From the NCBI GenBank assembly GCA_025200525.1, contig CM045758.1, positions 192,112,463 to 192,176,462 on the forward strand: 64,000 nucleotides of DNA. The letters are read 5' to 3'. This stretch comes from Camellia lanceoleosa. Taxonomy: Eukaryota; Streptophyta; Magnoliopsida; Ericales; Theaceae. The position numbers and the translations under genes are program-made. Every line of letters begins with the position of its first letter. Position 1 is the stretch's first letter. Below are positions 46,117 through 58,319 of this stretch, in pieces. The notes under the pieces are model-generated. The model was given only the letters and a program-made list of their open reading frames with translations. It did no database searches and had not been told where the DNA came from.

Positions 46117-46242
46117 TTAGGTGGAGACATTAACCATACCCGCCAAAGTTCGACACTTTAAATGTTTGTCCCTCGACAAAGTCTTAGTCAACATATCTGA
46201 AATATTATCATTTATGTGAACCTTTTCGAGTTGCAACAATTT

Positions 46243-48921
46243 CTAATCTAACACATCACGAATCCAATGGTATCTCACATCAATGTGTTTCGATCTCGAA
46301 TGAAAAGTAGAATTTTTACTCAAGTGAATAGCACTTTGACTATCACAATAAAGCACATACTTTTCTTGCTTGAAACCCAACTCTTGCAAAAATTTCTTCA
46401 ACCATAACTCTTCTTTGCAAGCTTCTGTAATGGCAATAAATTCAGCTTCGGTAGTTGAGAGAGCAACACATTTTTGTAATTTAGATTGCCATGCCACAGC
46501 TCCCCCTGCAAAAGTCATCAAATACCTCGAAATAGATTTCCTAGAATCAACATCACCAGCCATGTCAGAATCTGTGAACCTATCAAGCATCGGCTGATTA
46601 TTCCCAAAACACAAACACACCTTCAAAGTCCCTCGAAGATATCTTAGAATCCATTTTATCGCTGTCCAATGTTCTTTACTCGGATTAGAGAGAAACCGAC
46701 TCACCACACCAACGGCGTGAGCAATATTCGGCCTTGTACAAACCATGGCGTACATCAGAGAACCAACTGCTGAAGCATAAGGAACTTTCAACATCTCTTC
46801 TTTGTCTTTCTCACTTGTAGGACATTGATTCGAACTAAGTTTGAAGTGACCCGCAAGTGGACAACCAACCGGCTTTGCTTTATCCATGTTGAACCTCTCA
46901 AGAACTTTCTCAATGTAGCTTTCTTGAGACAACCAAATTGGCCCCTCTTTGCGATCAGGAACAATTTTCATACCAAGTATTTGCTTTGTCAGTCCCAAAT
47001 CTTTCATAGCAAAGGACTTGCTCAACTCCAACTTCAACTTGTTAATCATGGTAGAATCTTGACCCACAATTAACATGTCATCAACATAAAGCAAAAGAAT
47101 AATAAATTTTCCATCCGGAAAATTTTTCACAAACACACAATGGTCCGAAGTGGTTTTAGAAAAACCATTATTCATCATGAAAGAGTCAAATTTTTTGTAC
47201 CATTGCCGCGGGGCTTGCTTGAGACCATATAAACTTTTCTTCAATTTGCAAACAAATTTCTCTTTCCCTTTTTCCACAAAACCTTCTGGTTGCTCCATGT
47301 AAATTTCTTCTTCAAGATCACCATGAAGAAATGCGGTCTTCACATCAAGTTGCTCAACTTCAAGGTTCATACTTGCAGCCATGCCAAGTACAACCCAAAT
47401 AGAAGACATCTTCACAACCGGCGAGAAAATCTCATCAAAGTCAATACCTTTCTTTTGCCTAAAGCCTTTCACAACATGACGTGCTTTGTATCTCAGATTC
47501 TTCCTATCATTCTTCAATTTGAAGACCCATTTATTTTTCAGAATTTTCCTCCCTTTAGGCAACTTCACTAAGTCATAGGTGTGATTTTCAAGTAAGGAGT
47601 TCATCTCCTCTTCCATGACCTTTTTCCAATCACCTTTCTTTGCATGCTCAATTGCTTCTTGGTAGCTCTCCGGCTCCCCTTGATCAGAAATCAACACAAA
47701 TTCATTGGGAGAATACTTTCTTGAAGGTTGTCGGTCCTTTGTAGATTTCCTCAACTCAAGTTATGGTGGCGGTTCTTGAGTTGGATGCTCTTCCTCAATT
47801 TCTGGCTCAACTTCATTAGGATTAGCATCATCCTCTATATCTTCAATAGGTGGCTGCACATCTCCCCCAGTTTCATCATCAACTGAAGATGAAGGAGATG
47901 GATCCATGTCAATGAGATCACTAGTTTTTGGCTCCGGTTGATCACCTTTACCAAAGTCTTCAATTGTTTGGTCTTTAAGAAACACAACATCACGGCTTCG
48001 AATGACTTCCTTGTCGACCGGATCCCTTAATCTATACCCGAATTCATCACGCCTATAGCCAAGAAAAATACATTGTCTTGACTTACTATCAAGCTTGGAC
48101 CTCTCATCCTTTGGAATGTGAACAAAAGCTCGGCAACCAAACACTCTCAAGTGCTCATAAGACACATCTTTGCCAGTCCAAACTCTTTCAAGAATATCAC
48201 CATTCAAAGGATAGCAAGAAGACAAATTGATCACGTCAACCGCTATACTCATTGCCTCACCCCAAACGGATCTTGGTAATTTATCTTGTGAAAGCAAACA
48301 CCTTGTTCTTTCCACAATAGTGCGGTTCATCCTCTCGGCAACGCCATTTTGTTGAGGAGTCTTCTTAACTGTCTTTTGGTGCCAAATACCTTGGCTACGA
48401 CAATACTCATCAAATGGCCGAATGTATTCACCACCATTATCTGATCGGATGCACTTCAATTTCTGTCCTGTTTCTCTTTCAACCATGGCCTGAAAATGCT
48501 TAAATACTTCTAGAACTTGATATTTAGTTTTTAGTAGAAAAGCCCAAACTTTCCTTAAATAATTATCAATGAAAGTAACAAAATAAAGTGCACCGCCATG
48601 TGTTCAAACTTTTAAAGGACCACAAACATCTGAATGAATCAACTCCAAAACATTTTCTTTTCTAGAAGCAACATTTTTATGAAAAGAAACTCTATGTTGT
48701 TTACCCGCCAAATAATGAACACAAGTTTTAAGATGTGTACCTTTCAAACCGGGTAGAAGCTCTTTCTTGAACAAAACTTGTAGCCCCTTTTCACTCATGT
48801 GCCCAAGTCGCCTGTGCCACAATTCAGTGGAAGTATCATCCTCAAGTGCATTGACAACACCTTTACAAATTTTTCCTTGCATCGAATAAAGTGTATGAGT
48901 CTTCTTGCACTTAGCCACCAC
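46243..48921 (-). pseudogene. copia pol: integrase, reverse transcriptase, RNase H
   Basis: 48921-48604 has the GAG-pre-integrase zinc region (LWHRRLGHMSEKGLQVLFKK, then a C-x2-C-like part where the second Cys reads as Tyr in CVHYLAG). 48486-47761 has the integrase core (KCIRSDNGGEYIRPFDEYCR, TPQQNGVAERMNRTIVER). 47754-46243 is a long open RT-RNase H of 503 residues with [54 protein letters not shown] and RSKHIDVRYHWIRDVL. Single in-frame stops lie at about 48604 (TGA) and 47761 (TAA). Apart from these the protein is well preserved and all recognised catalytic motifs survive. Confidence 0.92.
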
Positions 48922-49436
48922 TAGGGCTGCAAACGAGCCGAGCCGAGCCGAGCCGAGCTTTGCTGGGCTCGAGCTCGGCTCGTTAAGTTATCGAGCTCGT
49001 TTATTGAGCTCGAGCTCACCGATAAGGATCGGCTCGAGCCTCGGGCCTCATTAATTTTTATCGAACTCGAGCTCGGCTCGGCTCGGCTCGATAAATTTTT
49101 TTAAATATTATTTATATTATTTAAATATAAATATTTAAATAAAAAATATTATTTATATTATTTAATATATAAAAAATGCATTTATATTATTATTTATATA
49201 TATATTTATATATTTTTAATATATAAATAATATATTTATTATATAATTTAATTAAAGATAAACGAGCCGAGCCTACCGAGCCGAACACAGGCGAGCTCGA
49301 GCTCGGCTCGTTAACGAAACGAGCCCAATAATCGAGCTCGAGCTTGGCTCGTTTACTAAACGAGCCGAGCCGAGCCCTTACCGAGTCGAGCCGAGCCGAG
49401 CCTGTTCACGAACAGCTCGGTTCATTTGCAGCCCTA
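48922..49436. mobile_element. hAT MITE (515 bp) with GAGCC repeat arms, inserted in copia pol
   Basis: Perfect 8-bp TSD GCCACCAC (48914-48921, 49437-49444), the hAT size. Ends TAGGGCTGCAAACGAGCCGA and reverse (GAACCGAGCTGTTCG... preceded by GCTCGGTTCATTTGCAGCCC) are inverted repeats. Both arms are rich in GAGCC/GGCTC pentamers and GAGCTC palindromes; the middle (49095-49255) is AT-only sequence. No coding capacity. Confidence 0.9.
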
Positions 49437-50606
49437 GCCACCACCAAAGAACCTTTTGTGAGCTTCCATATTCCATCACCAAATTTGTTGTTGAAGCCTT
49501 CATCATCTAGCTTCCCAGTAGAGATCAAATTGAGGCGAATGTCGGGAACATGCCTCACATCTTTAAGCAACAATTTGCAGCCCAAATTTGTTTCCAAGCA
49601 AACATCACCCATGCCGATAATCTTGGACAAACCTTCATTACCCATTCGAACAGAACTATAATCTCCTACAGTGTAGGTAGTGAAGAAATCAACTCGAGAA
49701 GTCACATGAAAAGAAGCACCAGAATCAATCACCCAACTGCTCTCTTGGCCCACAAAATTGATACAATCATCTTCACAAACGACCATGAGATCATCGGTAG
49801 TAACTGCCGTTGTGTCTTCTTGCTTCTTATCCACACTTTTGTTACGCCTTTTCTCCTTATTCTTGAGCTTTCAGCATTCCCGCTTCATGTGCCCTTTCTC
49901 ATGGCAATAATAGCACTCAATGTCTTTCTTTGAAAAAGAACCATCCTTTGATTTGTCACGGCTTTGATCACGACCATGAGGAGTCTTACTCCTCCTCCTT
50001 GTTTTGCTTCGACCTCTAACAACAAATGCTTCTGAATGAGAGGAACCGGCTGATTTTCTTCTAGTTTCTTCATTCAATAAGCTACTAGTGACTTGGCCCA
50101 TTATGACAACTCTATCGAGTGCTGAATTACTAACTGTCACAACCAAAGTCTCCAAACTTTCGGATAAGGAACTAAGTAGCATCAAAGCCTGCAACTCATC
50201 ATCAAAAATAATTTTCATAGAAGCAAGTTGGTTAACGATACTCTTTATTTCATTCAGATGTTCCAGAATAGGGCTGCCCTCTTTATATTTTAAATTAACC
50301 AACTTACGAAACAGAAAGGCTTTATTTGTGGCTGATTTTCTATCATAAAGACTCTCTAATTTTTTTCATAAATCATGTGCCGAAGTTTCAGTAGCAACAT
50401 GATGAAACACACTATCATCAATCCATTGACGGATAACACCAACGGCTTTTCGATTAAGCCTCTTTCACTCATCATCTTTCAAATCATCAGGTTTGCCACT
50501 ATCACCTTCAATAGGCCCATATAAATCTTTACAAAATAATAGGTCCTCCATTTTAGTTTTCCAAATTACCCAATTGCTTCCATTGAAGCTAGACATACGA
50601 CCCACA
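49406..50606 (-). pseudogene. copia gag and protease
   Basis: Gag begins near 50606 (MSSFNGSNWVIWKTKMEDLL) and runs through a UBN2-type Gag region (KEGSPILEHLNEIKSIVNQL) to a CCHC zinc knuckle (CYYCHEKGHMKREC). It continues into the protease with SWVIDSGASFHVTSR, where DSGA is the expected active-site Asp motif, then LNLISTGKLDDEGF. Single stops at about 50371 (TGA where Trp is usual) and 49871 interrupt it. The downstream part is cut by the hAT MITE at 49436. Gag would form the particle and the protease would mature it. Confidence 0.88.
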
Positions 50607-50798
50607 TTCCCCTCCATTGATTTACAAAAATAAATAAACCCCAATAAACCGTAAGCTCGACATCAGAATAATCCCATGATTCGCTAGACTCGATTTGTGT
50701 CACGGTTCTCAATCTGAACCAAAGAGTCCAAATCCGGCAAATCGTTTTGAGAAAACAGATTTTTAGAAAAGAAGTGCCAAACATGGACTGTTTTGCCA
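50607..50798 (-). other. copia leader between insertion and gag
   Basis: Untranslated leader of the Tnt1-like copia. A 82-residue frame here (50814-50566) overlaps the gag start out of phase and is not regarded as a gene. Confidence 0.5.
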
Positions 50799-50803
50799 GA
50801 TAC

Positions 50804-53800
50804 AGAGTCGCCACCTAAATATTTTTTTTATGGGGAAATTTAGGAAACCCTGACTCGATGCCAAAGGTCACATATCCGTCATCACCAAAGTTTCCTCGGC
50901 TCAGGAACTTGGGTACGATTGGGGAATGTCAGCTATGAGCACCCCCTCTCGCCCGATCCGAAGATCGGCCTCTACTAACTGTGATATCCGTTTTTGAAAA
51001 CATTATGTGTTCTTATTCCGATTATTAGCTTAGAATTCCTATGTTATACGCACAACAAACAAGTATAGACCAAATCGCCTAAATTGGAACAAAACATTGC
51101 ATATCCGTTTGTTTGGAAAACGTTTTGAAATTTGCTACTCGCAAGTAGGCTAAAATACGGATTTCAGTGAGTTGTTCCAACTCAAACAATCTAACCTTCA
51201 CCCACAGGCATTCAAGCAGTTATATCATATAAGCATCTAGCCACATGGTAAGCATGCTGTTCTGGCGACACTCATACGCATGCGGTATGCTAAAGCATAA
51301 AAGCTTACCTAGTACTCCAAACCAAAAAAAGGTAAACTAGTTAACAAACATGCATGACCCTAGTTCATGTTAAGTGGCTAATGTATCGCATACAAAATGT
51401 CGCTGGAGTAGGCTTGGCTAATCTAGGGATGACATGTGAAAATGCACAGATAGCATGTATTCAAGTTAGATTTGAAATGCCTATGCGATTAGTATGATGC
51501 GCTGAGCCCGGTGCATGCAATACTGATGAATGATGCACGCATGCATAGCATAAGGATGCTAAAGAAAATATGCCCTAATACTAACCATCAAAGCAGGTAA
51601 GTAAAAGGGAAGAAAGAAGTGGGTTTGGAAGACATGCACACACGCACTCACACTTATTACACATTTTGCCCTCGCTCAGAGAGACCGAAAGAATAATACA
51701 ATTTAACTAACTAACAAGCTAATTAAATAATTACAGACAATTAAATTAATTAAGCAAATTAATTAATCTAAGAATGCAGTAAATAGCAGCCTCGGGGAGA
51801 GGGCTCAATGCATGCGCGCTCGGTTTCGCCCGGAAATCCACTGCCATGCTTAAGTTGCCTCTGCTTTGACTGTTCTACTCCTCTGAAAATTGCACAACTC
51901 CCAAGGTATGCTCTTTGGGCATTGTGGAACACCACCGGCTGGGAGGGATGGCCACCGGCCATGTATGATGGTCACCGGCCACAAATTGAGTTATCGGCCA
52001 CTGATGGATGGCCGGTCGGCCAAAACTCCCTACAGAACCTGCAGTTGACAGCAACAGAGGGCAAAGCATAGCATGGCAATGCATTTCAAGCTATGTACGC
52101 ACCAACCACACCCCTTATCATGTCCATGACTCAAAGGAGGATGGCCTCGATTCTCGGACCACCAATTGCGCATTTCAATGCGTGATGGCCCAAGAAATCA
52201 AGGATGCATTTTAATTTCAAATGAAATGCAATGCAAACAAACACAAAGAAACCTAACCTCTATCATACTTAATTCAAGAGGCAAGGTAATGCAGGCAAAA
52301 TGCAGTGCAACCTAAGCATGTTAACTAAGGATGCAACATGGAAATGCAAGCAAACATACAAGGCACATGACAACCTAGGCAAGCAAGACATCAAGCAATG
52401 TAACCAACAAGTAGGTAAGGCACAATATGGGTGTTCAAGCATGCAAGCAACCATGTGACTTCATTCAATCATGCAACTTCAATCATGCAACAACACAAAT
52501 ATGTAACAACATACAAGGTGAGCATGCAACAACATGCAAAGGAGGGACTTACACTAATTGGACAGCTCTATGCTAAGCCCAAAACAGTGGCCAATGCTAT
52601 AGAAATGAGGGCCTACACACACACACACATACACATGTTAATGGGCCAACACTTAAGCTTATAAAGACAACTTGTAAGCACACTTAAAAGAGGCTAAATA
52701 TGGACTAATGACATGCAACATAAGCTCTGAAATTATGTTAGAAATGATGCCATACCAATTAAACAAAGGCAAGCCAAGCACGCAACATGGTCCAAAGTCA
52801 AAGGCTAACAAGCCAAAATACAAAGGGGCTATGCAATGAATGCTATGGTCGACCAAAACAACTAAGGGCAGACCTTGAGCATGGCAAAACAAACATAAAG
52901 GCTTCACAAAGCTAGGCCTAAACATGCTTGAATGAGGACTCAAAGCATAAGACATGTTAAGGCTAAGACAAGGCATTACAAGGCATGTATGCTAAGCAAG
53001 CATAGTGTACCAAAACCAACTAAAAACAGAGGCATATTATGACATAATAAGCATGAAAAATAGCTAAGACATGGCCAACATGAACCTAAACATGGTGCTC
53101 CCTCAAAAGGCAAAGATGGTCCTTTTCAAGGACAATAAGGAGAGGGGGTGGCCCTCTCCTTTCTAGGGCCTCAAGGCACCATCCTCACCTCTGAAATCTC
53201 TCAAGATTTCAGTGGTGAGGAGGCCCAAATACAATGGTCCCGGAGTTCACTCAAAATGGCACAAAATGGGGCCTTTCAAGGCTTAAGAGGGGTCAAACAA
53301 CCCCAAATGCCAAAGCACCCTTAACCAACTATTTAGAGAGCTAAAAAACAGAACTTTTTTATGTTATACACTAAGCCCAAAAATAGTTTTAAGGTAGGAA
53401 AAAATACAATGCAAAAATGGGGAATAAAGGGACAAGTTTCTTACCCTTGAAGACCCTCTTCGCCAATGGAGCTCCAGCAGCTTCTTTAGGTTGAAATTAG
53501 TCTAAAACCTCCAAAAATAACCCTCAAGGGCCTCAGCTCCAAGGGATGGTGTAATGGTGGGTGTTTGTGAGCAATACTAAGCCTAAACACACACAAGACA
53601 AAGAGATGGGGAGAAATAGAGATAGGATACACACAATATTCAAACCCTAGAACTCAAACCCTAAAAAAAAAAAGCTGTCTAAAAAAAAAAAATCTCCCTG
53701 ACAAGAGAGAAGAAGCTCTCTTTATAGAGCTTTTGTCTTGTAAGCTTGCAAGACAAGCTTCTAAAGAGAGAGATGGAGGGGAGCCAAGTGCATGCCAGCT

Positions 53801-54179
53801 ATGCCAAAATATCTGCAAAAGTAGATGCACAGTAGTCGACCGGCCAAAGATGCAATTGATCAAAAAAAGATAGCCGGCCAGCCATCTATAGTGCCGGCCG
53901 GCCAAACATTTGGCCGGTGGCAACAAAACACAGCCGGTGGCCTCAAGCCATGGCCGGTGGAGTGTGGGGATGGCCCACAAGCCATTCCCTGCCCCTCCAA
54001 GGCAAAACACAAGTGTTTGGTGCAAAACCAGACACGAAACAGTCAAGTCGAGAGATCCTGAGGTAAGGCGCGTAACCGAGACCTCCGGGAACTCAAGACG
54101 AACACAAACATGGATAATCACCGAGTGTTCAAGCGGTGACGTCCAAGTCTTGAGGACGGTCAAAGATGGGGTGTCTACA
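50804..54179 (-). mobile_element. 3.4-kb LTR-like insertion in the copia primer site
   Basis: Flanked by perfect 5-bp repeats GATAC (50799-50803, 54180-54184). The minus strand starts TGTAGACACCCCATCTTTGA, which resembles the start of long Ogre/Tat-type gypsy LTRs, but it ends AATATTTAGGTGGCGACTCT, not the usual CA. The last bases look like an LTR end plus the beginning of a primer site (GGTGGCGACTC). There is no gag or pol. CCGGCC motif clusters occur at 51928-52030 and 53838-53970, and a degenerate ATGCAA-rich minisatellite at 52280-52530. Best call is a solo LTR or LTR-derived fragment; the right boundary type is unsettled. Confidence 0.65.
52280..52530. repeat. degenerate ATGCAA / CAAGCAA minisatellite
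   Basis: Many copies of CATGCAA, GCAAGCAA and CAACAA in about 250 bp inside the LTR-like insertion. Confidence 0.6.
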
Positions 54180-54188
54180 GATACCAAT
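54180..54188 (-). other. primer-binding site (first bases) of the Tnt1-like copia
   Basis: Minus strand ATTGGTATC follows the 5' LTR, matching TGGTATC of the initiator-Met primer site. The next bases are separated by the insertion beginning at 54179. Confidence 0.7.
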
Positions 54189-54868
54189 TGTTAGGGAAAA
54201 TCGATGTGATTCCCCACAAGTAAATCAATCAATGAGAATAAAAACTAATGTGGAAAAATTAAATCAGAAGCAACACAAGAATTTTTACATGGTTCCCTCA
54301 ATGTGAGGTATGTCCATGGGATCAAAATCCGATTCCATTATCAACTAAATAAGTTCCAAACGATTACAAACGAGACACTAATGGTCTCACAAAATCACCC
54401 TTAGGTGAATTCCAAATAATCACAAATAAACAAGAGGAAAGACCTCACCAAATAGATGAAATAAAATCTTCAGAATGAGAGTTGTAGAAGATACAAAATA
54501 ACGAACCAAATCAACACCGAAAACCAAACCAACCGCTTTAAAGCAGAGTAGCAAAACCAAGACACCAATTCTTTTTCAATTGACCAAGTCAAATCCAAAG
54601 CACCAATCTATACCAATTGAAAACCCACCAAGGCACTGTTGTCGAAAAAAAAGTGTTGCTGCCGCTCTTCTTGCTTGGGAAAAACAACGCACATAATATA
54701 TTAAATCTAGGGTTTTTTTATCAAACCTTAATTGTTTCCAAATTAGATTGGGTCTCCCCAAATTAAATATAATATATAAAAATATATTATAATTAATACT
54801 AAACCAAATTAAACTCTTTTTCCAAAACCAATTGGGTCCCACACTCCAATAAGGAGGTATACCCAACA
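54189..54868 (-). repeat. 5' LTR of the Tnt1-like copia
   Basis: 680 bp, equal in length to the 3' LTR; most differences are transitions. Confidence 0.92.
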
Positions 54869-54873
54869 CATGT

Positions 54874-55200
54874 ATCGAAGCCAATTGGTGATAGATTTTA
54901 ATAAGTGAAAATGCTGTTTACAATTGATCATTCAGCTATTTTTTCTCACACTGTCTCATTCATATGTTGCTGTTACATGTTTACTTATTTGGTCATGCAA
55001 ATATATGTTTCGGACCTGCAAAATACGTTAGACAAAATGTGTTGCACGCTGGCCTTGTATGTGAGAAAATATTTATTTTGTAACATAGGTGGTGTTGTTA
55101 TTGTCTCCGTCTGACAGGTTGTCGTGCAACCGATTAGTCAATGTTAACTTACAGCAAATTCTTGACGTATTAAATTGTCAAAGCCAATCAAGATTCCTTA
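54874..55200. other. MULE sequence between transposase and CATTCACA repeat
   Basis: Resumes the MULE after the copia TSD. No protein motif seen on either strand. Confidence 0.4.
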
Positions 55201-55224
55201 TCACATTAAATTTGGCAATATCAT

Positions 55225-55960
55225 TTACACAAACACATTCACATTCCTCTTTTTCCCACTCAGTAAGAAAAGTGCACAAAACTGTTTCACATTCGGCACC
55301 ACAATCTTGCTATTAAGTGTAGACAACAAAACATGTTCTAACAAACACAATCACATCTTATTTCACATTCACTATCATATAAACATAATAATTCACATTC
55401 ACACAACCACATTCACATCTGTATTTCACAGTCGCAAAAATAGTACATAACACAGTCATACATTCGCATTTGCATTTTGGGCGTAACAGGTATACAACCA
55501 AACCTGTTATGTCATTCACAATCACATCTAATTTCACATTTACCATCACATAAACGTAACCATTCACATTCACATAACCACATTCACATTTGCAAAAAAG
55601 TGCAAAACACTGTGATACATTTACATTTGCTTTTTGGGTGTTACAGGTACACAACCAAACCTGTTCTGTTATTCACATTCGCATTTGCTGTCACAATCAC
55701 CATCACATTTACATACAACTTCACCCTCAGTCAACCACATTCACATTTGCAATTTCACACTCCTTAATACAAGTACTAAACACTGCCATACATTCACAAA
55801 CACAATCTGTGTATTAGAAATGAACAACCCACATTGTTTTATGGCATTACCATTCACATTCACCTCACATTATGAGTGGCATTACCAATTACATTCACAT
55901 TTATGCAACTTGATTCACACTTATGTAGCCAATATTCCTGCTGCCCTTAAATTCTTATTG
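55225..55960. repeat. CATTCACA-rich minisatellite in MULE
   Basis: Dozens of ATTCACATT / CACATTCACA motifs grouped into three diverged higher-order units of about 150 bp (each with TTTGG GTGTTACAGGTACACAACC-like and CATCACATAAAC phrases; see about 55480, 55640, 55800). Located between the 3' ends of the two convergent MULE genes. Confidence 0.75.
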
Positions 55961-56213
55961 ACATTACTGAATGACACATAAAGCCATATTAACAAAATAA
56001 AGTGCATTCACAAAAAAATCAATTAACCATTGTTGCCTATTCCCAAAACAAAATACACTAATCAGTAATCCATATTCACAATGCTACGAAAAAATCAAAA
56101 ACTTCTAATTTTTCCTGTACCAGCAAGCTTTTAATACCATTCCAAAGCAAAAATAGTGTGATTATATACCCAAAATATCAAATTTGCATCTATATACCAC
56201 CATCAATAGATAG
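55961..56213. other. 3' region of the Ulp1-like gene
   Basis: AT-rich, probably the untranslated 3' end of the minus-strand gene. Nothing else recognised. Confidence 0.4.
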
Positions 56214-56891
56214 TCAATTGCCAGCCACAAATGACCTTCTCCTGTCATTCACAAATGACTTCACCATACCGGCTTGCATTGTTCTGCAGCTCTCCTCTCC
56301 CATTGACTTGTCAACATCTATGTGACGCACAAGTTGTTTCATAATGAAGCATACTATAATTCCACAATCATTCCTATCACGAAAATTTAAGTCATTAGTA
56401 ACAATGTCAAAAGAGACCACGTGCAATGTACGGAAACATGAATGGCATACGTTGCAAAGAAACGTAAAAAACTTACGAGTCTAGTTTTTGTTGTGGACAA
56501 TAATCAACCACTAGAAGCTCCTTCACCAAGTCTTGTGTTTCAACTGTGCCCACCTTCAGTCTGCGATTTATGTAATCCTCAAAGTAGGATTTCTACATTA
56601 TTGTCAAATTTATATTACAATAATTAGTATTGTTGTCCAAAATAAAATACAAATATCACTGCAAGAAAGTAATTGATGTTTATTAACCAGCAGCGACGCT
56701 TCCCAATAATATTTGTCTTCCTTTCCACGTCTTGGTTTCATAGAGTTGTAATGCAACCAAAACTCCTTCTCAGTGTCATAAACCATTAGTGTCCAATGGT
56801 TATCTAAGTGGATTGGGAATTGAATATATCTGGCTTTCAAGGCATGTGGGGCACGCAATGCCAAGTACCTGTCACGTACATCTTCGGCCAT
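56214..56891 (-). pseudogene. Ulp1 (C48) peptidase catalytic core exons
   Basis: The His-Trp pair in HLDNHWTLMVYDT, the LHYNSMKP stretch where C48 enzymes carry the Asp region (here Asn), and NDCGIIVC with the nucleophile Cys are in the correct order. The Asp-to-Asn change at the usual DS(M/L) position may already mark loss of activity, unless the element family uses Asn. Confidence 0.75.
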
Positions 56892-57759
56892 ATCTCTTAT
56901 CGTAGGCTGTAGACATTCATTTTGGAAATTTAAAATGACAAACTAAAAATGAAAATATTCATTTCTTCAGTTGCATGTCTTACCAAACATAATGTGCTGA
57001 AAATGTATGATTTTTCATCATCCGCGAATTTAGGCAACTTCATCTGCTACTCGTACATCAGCATTTCCGCGTAGGCATCAATGACCTACGTGAAAAAGAA
57101 AACAATTTTTATTTTTCCTTCCCTTGTATACATATACGTAAATTGCATTCTATGTGAAGAAGTTTTAGAAGTTTGACGAGTAATTAGAAATACTATACTT
57201 ACATTGCCTCGTAATGTCAGCCCCTTAACGATCACCGTATGTCATTAAAAGACACAGAGTTGGACACATACGGTCCAGTCCAGACTTGCGCACTACAATA
57301 CATTTTTTGAACAATAAATTCAAGTACAAATGCATAATGGTAAGAGCAAGTTGCATAACCTACTTGTCACCCCCTTTCTCATATGTTTCTTTAAGCTTGT
57401 CTTTCTCTTGCATTGATAACAACTTCTAGATTGGTAGACGATTAGTCAAGTCGAATCGAGAAAATATCCTATCTGGGTCTGCAATGTTGTCAACCTCAAT
57501 GATGTCATCTTCCATTTCTTGTTTACTGTCACACTCACCGTCATTGAGCATACCACTATCAAATGGTTTCATCTGCCTCCCCAAAACCAGTGGATATTCA
57601 TACTCTGGCAGTTTATGCTCCTTTCTATTTTTATTTTTAATGTTTCTCACAAGTGAGTTTTACAACGTAGTTGTTCCAGTGTTTTGATTAATACCAGCCA
57701 TTAAATCCACATCACATGCCATTTGCCCAATGTCGTTGATCGAGGTCACATAAGTATCC

Positions 57760-58319
57760 ACCCCTTACAACTCTGTCTTCTCATTCACATCAGATGGAAA
57801 CGATGTTGACAATGGCATAATGGCAAGTACGTTTGCGTCACAGTGGTACATTTCCTCATTACTTTGCTTCATCTCTCGTACACCGAAATGCTTGGGTGTA
57901 TTCATGGACTGCGTACTCCTCCAACTGTTCCACGAGCTTCGCTTTTTTGTCATTAAGTTCATCCACTAGCTGCTGCATCCTTTCAATGTCATATTCCTTC
58001 TGCTTATTGTTCACTGTGATTTCTTATTCTAACTTGGCACATTTTTCTTCGTACGCTACCCTCATTGTTGCCAGTTCTGTCTGTAATGCAAATATGACAT
58101 CAGATTTACGTACTACTTCTATCTTAAGCACACCAATATCAAGCAGTGCTCTCTGGTATTCTTCAGACATAGATGCACCCCGAGCACACTAATCATTATT
58201 CTCAGCACCAATCCCACTGCGCTTTGAACATTCGGTCTTTGCTCCAATTTGTTTAACGTCTTTTGTTTTCATGAAGCGCCGTTCAGAATGACTGATGTAC
58301 AGATCTCCTACCACAACCT
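57760..58319 (-). pseudogene. coiled-coil exon of the Ulp1-like gene
   Basis: The minus strand reads EYQRALLDIGVLKIEVVRKS, then ALQTELATMRVAYEEKCAKL and a long Glu/Lys-rich heptad-like stretch (MQQLVDELNDKKAKLVEQLE), with at least two stops. Such linkers are common between the N-terminal domain and the peptidase in MULE-borne Ulp proteins. Confidence 0.6.

Larger units (their letters stand above)
45420..54868 (-). mobile_element. Ty1/copia retrotransposon (Tnt1-like, Tork type), nearly complete, nested in MULE
   Basis: LTRs of 680 bp each (45420-46099, 54189-54868), TSD CATGT perfect (45415-45419, 54869-54873). By eye the LTRs differ at roughly two dozen positions. The plus strand inside the left LTR, ATTCTCCCCCTACC, is the polypurine tract reversed. 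Next to the right LTR the minus strand reads ATTGGTATC, the start of an initiator-Met primer site, interrupted by the insertion at 50804-54179. Gag, protease, integrase, RT and RNase H are all present on the minus strand from 50606 to 46243 in almost one frame, broken by single stops and by a hAT MITE at 48922-49436. Confidence 0.92.

Noticed and set aside
52008..54187. Several frames of 60-180 residues in 51.8-54.2 kb
   Set aside because: They lie inside an LTR-like repeat, overlap on both strands and show no protein family.
55225..55960. CATTCACA array considered as CRISPR-like or telomere-like
   Set aside because: No regular repeat-spacer structure and no TTTAGGG motif; it is a degenerate minisatellite within a plant transposon.
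55175..55981. His/Ser/Thr-rich frames in 55.1-56.0 kb
   Set aside because: Translations of the CATTCACA minisatellite.
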